DNA of 6,649 bases. Source: Syntrophomonas sp. UBA1376. Its GTDB lineage: Bacteria; Bacillota; Syntrophomonadia; Syntrophomonadales; Syntrophomonadaceae. A program made the position numbers and the translations under genes. The stretch is taken from positions 1 to 6,649 of the forward strand of contig DBRE01000097.1 of assembly GCA_002305535.1 (NCBI GenBank). The letters run 5' to 3'. Shown here one piece after another: positions 4,682 through 6,649 of the stretch (the first letter of the stretch is position 1; each line of letters begins with the position of its first letter). The notes below the pieces were generated by a model. The model ran no database searches, was not told the origin of the DNA, and worked only from the letters and a program-made list of their open reading frames with translations.

Positions 4682-5875
4682 TTAGTTATTAATGCTCTCC
4701 ACTATCAATGCAGTTCCCATACCGCCTCCAATACATAGGGTAGCTAAACCATACCGGGATTTTCTTTTTTGCATTTCATAGAGTAACGATACCAATATGC
4801 GTGCTCCGGAGGCGCCAATGGGATGGCCGATGGCAATAGCTCCGCCATTTACATTAACCTTTTCCATGTGATCGACCCAACCTAAATCAGTACCAACTGC
4901 AATGGACTGCGAAGCAAAAGCCTCATTAGCCTCGATCAAATCCAAATCGTCGACAGTTAATCCTGCCTTAGCCAGCGCTTTCTGAGTAGCAGGAATTGGT
5001 CCCACTCCCATGATAGTTGGGTCAACTCCTCCCGATGCATAACTAACGATTCGAGCCATCGGTTTCAGACCTAATTCATCTGCCTTGGCTTGGGTCATAA
5101 CCAAAACGGCAGCAGCTCCGTCGTTGATACCTGAGGCATTACCAGCAGTGACTGTACCGCCGTCTTTCTTGAAGGCTGGTTTTAATCCGGCCATCTTTTC
5201 CAAAGTAGTACGACGAGGATGTTCATCGGTATCGAAGACAATATCACCCTTTTTACTCTTTATAACGACTGGAACGATCTCATCCTTGAAGCGTCCTGAA
5301 GCGATGGCTTCCGCGGCTCTTTCCTGGCTGCGGAAAGCGAACTCATCCTGAGCCTCCCGGCTAATATTCCATTGAGCGGCTACATTTTCAGCGGTTATTC
5401 CCATATGGTAATTGTTGAAAGCCTCCCAAAGCCCATCCCGGATCATGCAGTCCACCAGAGTACCATTATTCATTCGGTAGCCGTAACGGGCTTTCTCCAG
5501 GGCAAACGGGGCATTGGACATGTTTTCCATGCCACCAGCCAGAACTATGTCGGCATCACCAGCACGAATCACCTGAGCAGCGAGACTAACTGCCCTCAAT
5601 CCCGACCCACACACCTTATTGATGGTGAATGCCGGAACTTCGTTGGGAATACCTGCATGAATAGCTGCTTGACGACAAACATTTTGACCTTGAGCTGCTT
5701 GCAAAACACAACCGAAAATGACTTCATCGAGCATTTCTCCTGATACCCCGGTGCGCCTCAAGACCTCTTCCATGACAATGCGGCCTAATTGAACAACCGG
5801 TTCATCCTTCAAAGCTCCCCCAAAAGTACCTACCGGCGTACGGCAAGCTCCCACCAATACAACTTCACGTGACAT
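4682..5875 (-). CDS. Acetyl-CoA C-acetyltransferase (thiolase)
   Basis: A 397-residue thiolase of the acetoacetyl-CoA (ThlA/AtoB) type. It splits acetoacetyl-CoA with CoA into two acetyl-CoA, or runs the reverse condensation. Seen: the nucleophile Cys89 in NKVCGSGLRAV, the YHMGITAEN segment (156-164) of short-chain thiolases, NEAFA (317-321), His351 in GHPIGASGARI and the second catalytic Cys381 in CIGGGMG. All catalytic residues are present and length is normal. The start is ATG with a strong GGGAGGGGAGT site (5891-5881). It lies 29 nt after the hydroxybutyryl-CoA dehydrogenase stop and 12 nt before the acyl-CoA dehydrogenase start, so the three are one operon. No promoter is visible in the short gaps. 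A broader substrate range (beta-ketothiolase) is possible. Confidence 0.96.
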   Translation of the reverse strand: MSREVVLVGACRTPVGTFGGALKDEPVVQLGRIVMEEVLRRTGVSGEMLDEVIFGCVLQAAQGQNVCRQAAIHAGIPNEVPAFTINKVCGSGLRAVSLAAQVIRAGDADIVLAGGMENMSNAPFALEKARYGYRMNNGTLVDCMIRDGLWEAFNNYHMGITAENVAAQWNISREAQDEFAFRSQERAAEAIASGRFKDEIVPVVIKSKKGDIVFDTDEHPRRTTLEKMAGLKPAFKKDGGTVTAGNASGINDGAAAVLVMTQAKADELGLKPMARIVSYASGGVDPTIMGVGPIPATQKALAKAGLTVDDLDLIEANEAFASQSIAVGTDLGWVDHMEKVNVNGGAIAIGHPIGASGARILVSLLYEMQKRKSRYGLATLCIGGGMGTALIVESINN

Positions 5876-5904
5876 ATTTTACTCCCCTCCCTTTCACTTA
5901 TCCC

Positions 5905-6649
5905 TTAGTTGTAATCAAAAAAGCCTCTACCGGTCTTGCGTCCCAGATGACCGGCGCGAACCTTTTGCCTGAATGACAGTGCTGGACGATACTTGGAATC
6001 TGCCATTTCATTGAAGAAGTATTCCATGATCATGAGGCATACATCTATACCTATCAAATCAGCCAAAGCTAGTGGGCCCATAGGCATATTGGCTCCCAAT
6101 TTCATAGCCTGATCGATCTCAGCAGCGGAAGCAACTCCCTGGTCAAACAGGATGGCCGCCTCATTGATATAAGGAATAAGCAATCGATTCACTATAAAAC
6201 CCGGTGATTCTTTTACCGGAATAGCTTCCTTGCCAATGGTGTTACAGAATTCTTTCATAGTAGCTACTGTTTTCGCTGTAGTTTCAGCACCCGGAATCAG
6301 TTCCACCAGTTTCATAGCCGGTACCGGATTAAAGAAATGTACTCCGATCACGGTGGTTGGCCGACTGGTGGACGCTGCAAGTTCTGTTATACTTAAAGCT
6401 GAGGTGTTACTGGCAAATATCGTATCCGCTGGGCAAATTCTATCCAATTTGCCAAACAGCTCTTTTTTGATACTCATTTTTTCTACTACCGCTTCAATTA
6501 TTAACTGGCAGTCCTTTAGGTTGTCGTAATTGGTGGTGCCCGTCAGCCTAAGTTTGATCTGGTCAATTTCCTCATCGGTGCGAGTTCCTTTTTTTACTGC
6601 TTTGTTCCAGTTTTTAAGAATGTTCTCCATACCCCGGTTAACAAACTTC
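5905..6649 (-). CDS. hbd: 3-hydroxybutyryl-CoA dehydrogenase, 5' end outside the window
   Basis: This NAD(P)-dependent enzyme interconverts 3-hydroxybutyryl-CoA and acetoacetyl-CoA. The 247 visible residues lack the N-terminal GxGxxG nucleotide-binding strand, as expected for a family of about 282 residues cut by the window. The frame stays open to the edge: KFVNRG precedes the Met at 6630, which aligns inside the family helix (RGI/RGM...) and is not the start. By visible residue number, the catalytic set is Ser83 (SNTS), His104 (VHFFNP), Glu116 (KLVEL) and Asn154 (FIVNRLL); PMGPLALAD and GRKTGRGFFDY complete the C-terminal domain. It is the first visible gene of the leftward operon with thiolase and acyl-CoA dehydrogenase. 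A crotonase gene and the operon promoter probably lie upstream. Confidence 0.95.
   Translation of the reverse strand, partial: KFVNRGMENILKNWNKAVKKGTRTDEEIDQIKLRLTGTTNYDNLKDCQLIIEAVVEKMSIKKELFGKLDRICPADTIFASNTSALSITELAASTSRPTTVIGVHFFNPVPAMKLVELIPGAETTAKTVATMKEFCNTIGKEAIPVKESPGFIVNRLLIPYINEAAILFDQGVASAAEIDQAMKLGANMPMGPLALADLIGIDVCLMIMEYFFNEMADSKYRPALSFRQKVRAGHLGRKTGRGFFDYN

Noticed and set aside
5085..5743. Plus-strand reading frames inside the thiolase gene
   Set aside because: Shadow frames of a strongly conserved gene on the other strand; the same holds for 6230-6529 inside hbd and 1286-1603 inside gltX.
5905..6630. Complete 241-residue hbd starting at the Met of 6630
   Set aside because: The frame stays open to the window edge, the Rossmann GxGxxG strand is missing, and the Met has no ribosome site; it is an internal Met of a truncated gene.

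Overview
The window looks like chromosomal DNA of a low-to-mid GC, spore-lineage Firmicute. A strict-anaerobe clostridial relative of the Syntrophomonadaceae is my best guess. The reasons are a yunB sporulation gene, strong AGGAGG-type ribosome-binding sites, textbook sigma-A promoters, and an hbd-thl-acd cluster in an order I recall from Syntrophomonas wolfei. The taxonomic assignment is inference from gene content; I could not run a search.

Left edge (1-312): no protein gene. On the minus strand there are three sigma-A-type promoters, all with 17-bp spacers and spaced 78 and 77 bp apart. The GC-rich start regions of the two inner ones are near copies. They are followed by a strong hairpin and a boxA-like stretch at the very edge. 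This looks like the promoter and leader region of a ribosomal RNA operon whose 16S gene would lie just outside the window, to the left. Next, on the minus strand, comes yunB (313-987). It is divergent from gltX (TTG start at 1114, ends 2565, plus strand). After gltX a perfect-consensus promoter (TTGACA-N17-TATAAT) drives tRNA-Gln(CTG) and tRNA-Glu(CTC), which end in a clear intrinsic terminator. So a glutamyl-tRNA synthetase lies next to a glutamate tRNA and a glutamine tRNA. Both could be its substrates if, as in most Firmicutes, the enzyme is non-discriminating.

Middle (2850-3502): an 83-residue unrecognised protein (3035-3286, plus strand) sits behind a 5' region with interleaved inverted repeats. 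It is followed by about 215 bp without a gene that holds two long imperfect hairpins, one of them with 11-bp perfect arms.

Right half (3503-6649, minus strand): a tightly packed operon, transcribed leftwards. It encodes 3-hydroxybutyryl-CoA dehydrogenase (5' end cut by the window), acetyl-CoA acetyltransferase (thiolase) and a short-chain acyl-CoA dehydrogenase. Together they cover three of the four steps of butyryl-CoA/acetyl-CoA interconversion. The missing crotonase is probably upstream, outside the window. No electron-transfer flavoprotein genes follow the dehydrogenase, unlike the classical clostridial butyrate operon. I saw no mobile element, CRISPR array or phage gene. The main points of interest are the tandem rRNA-type promoters, the gltX/tRNA arrangement and the structured DNA around the small orphan gene.
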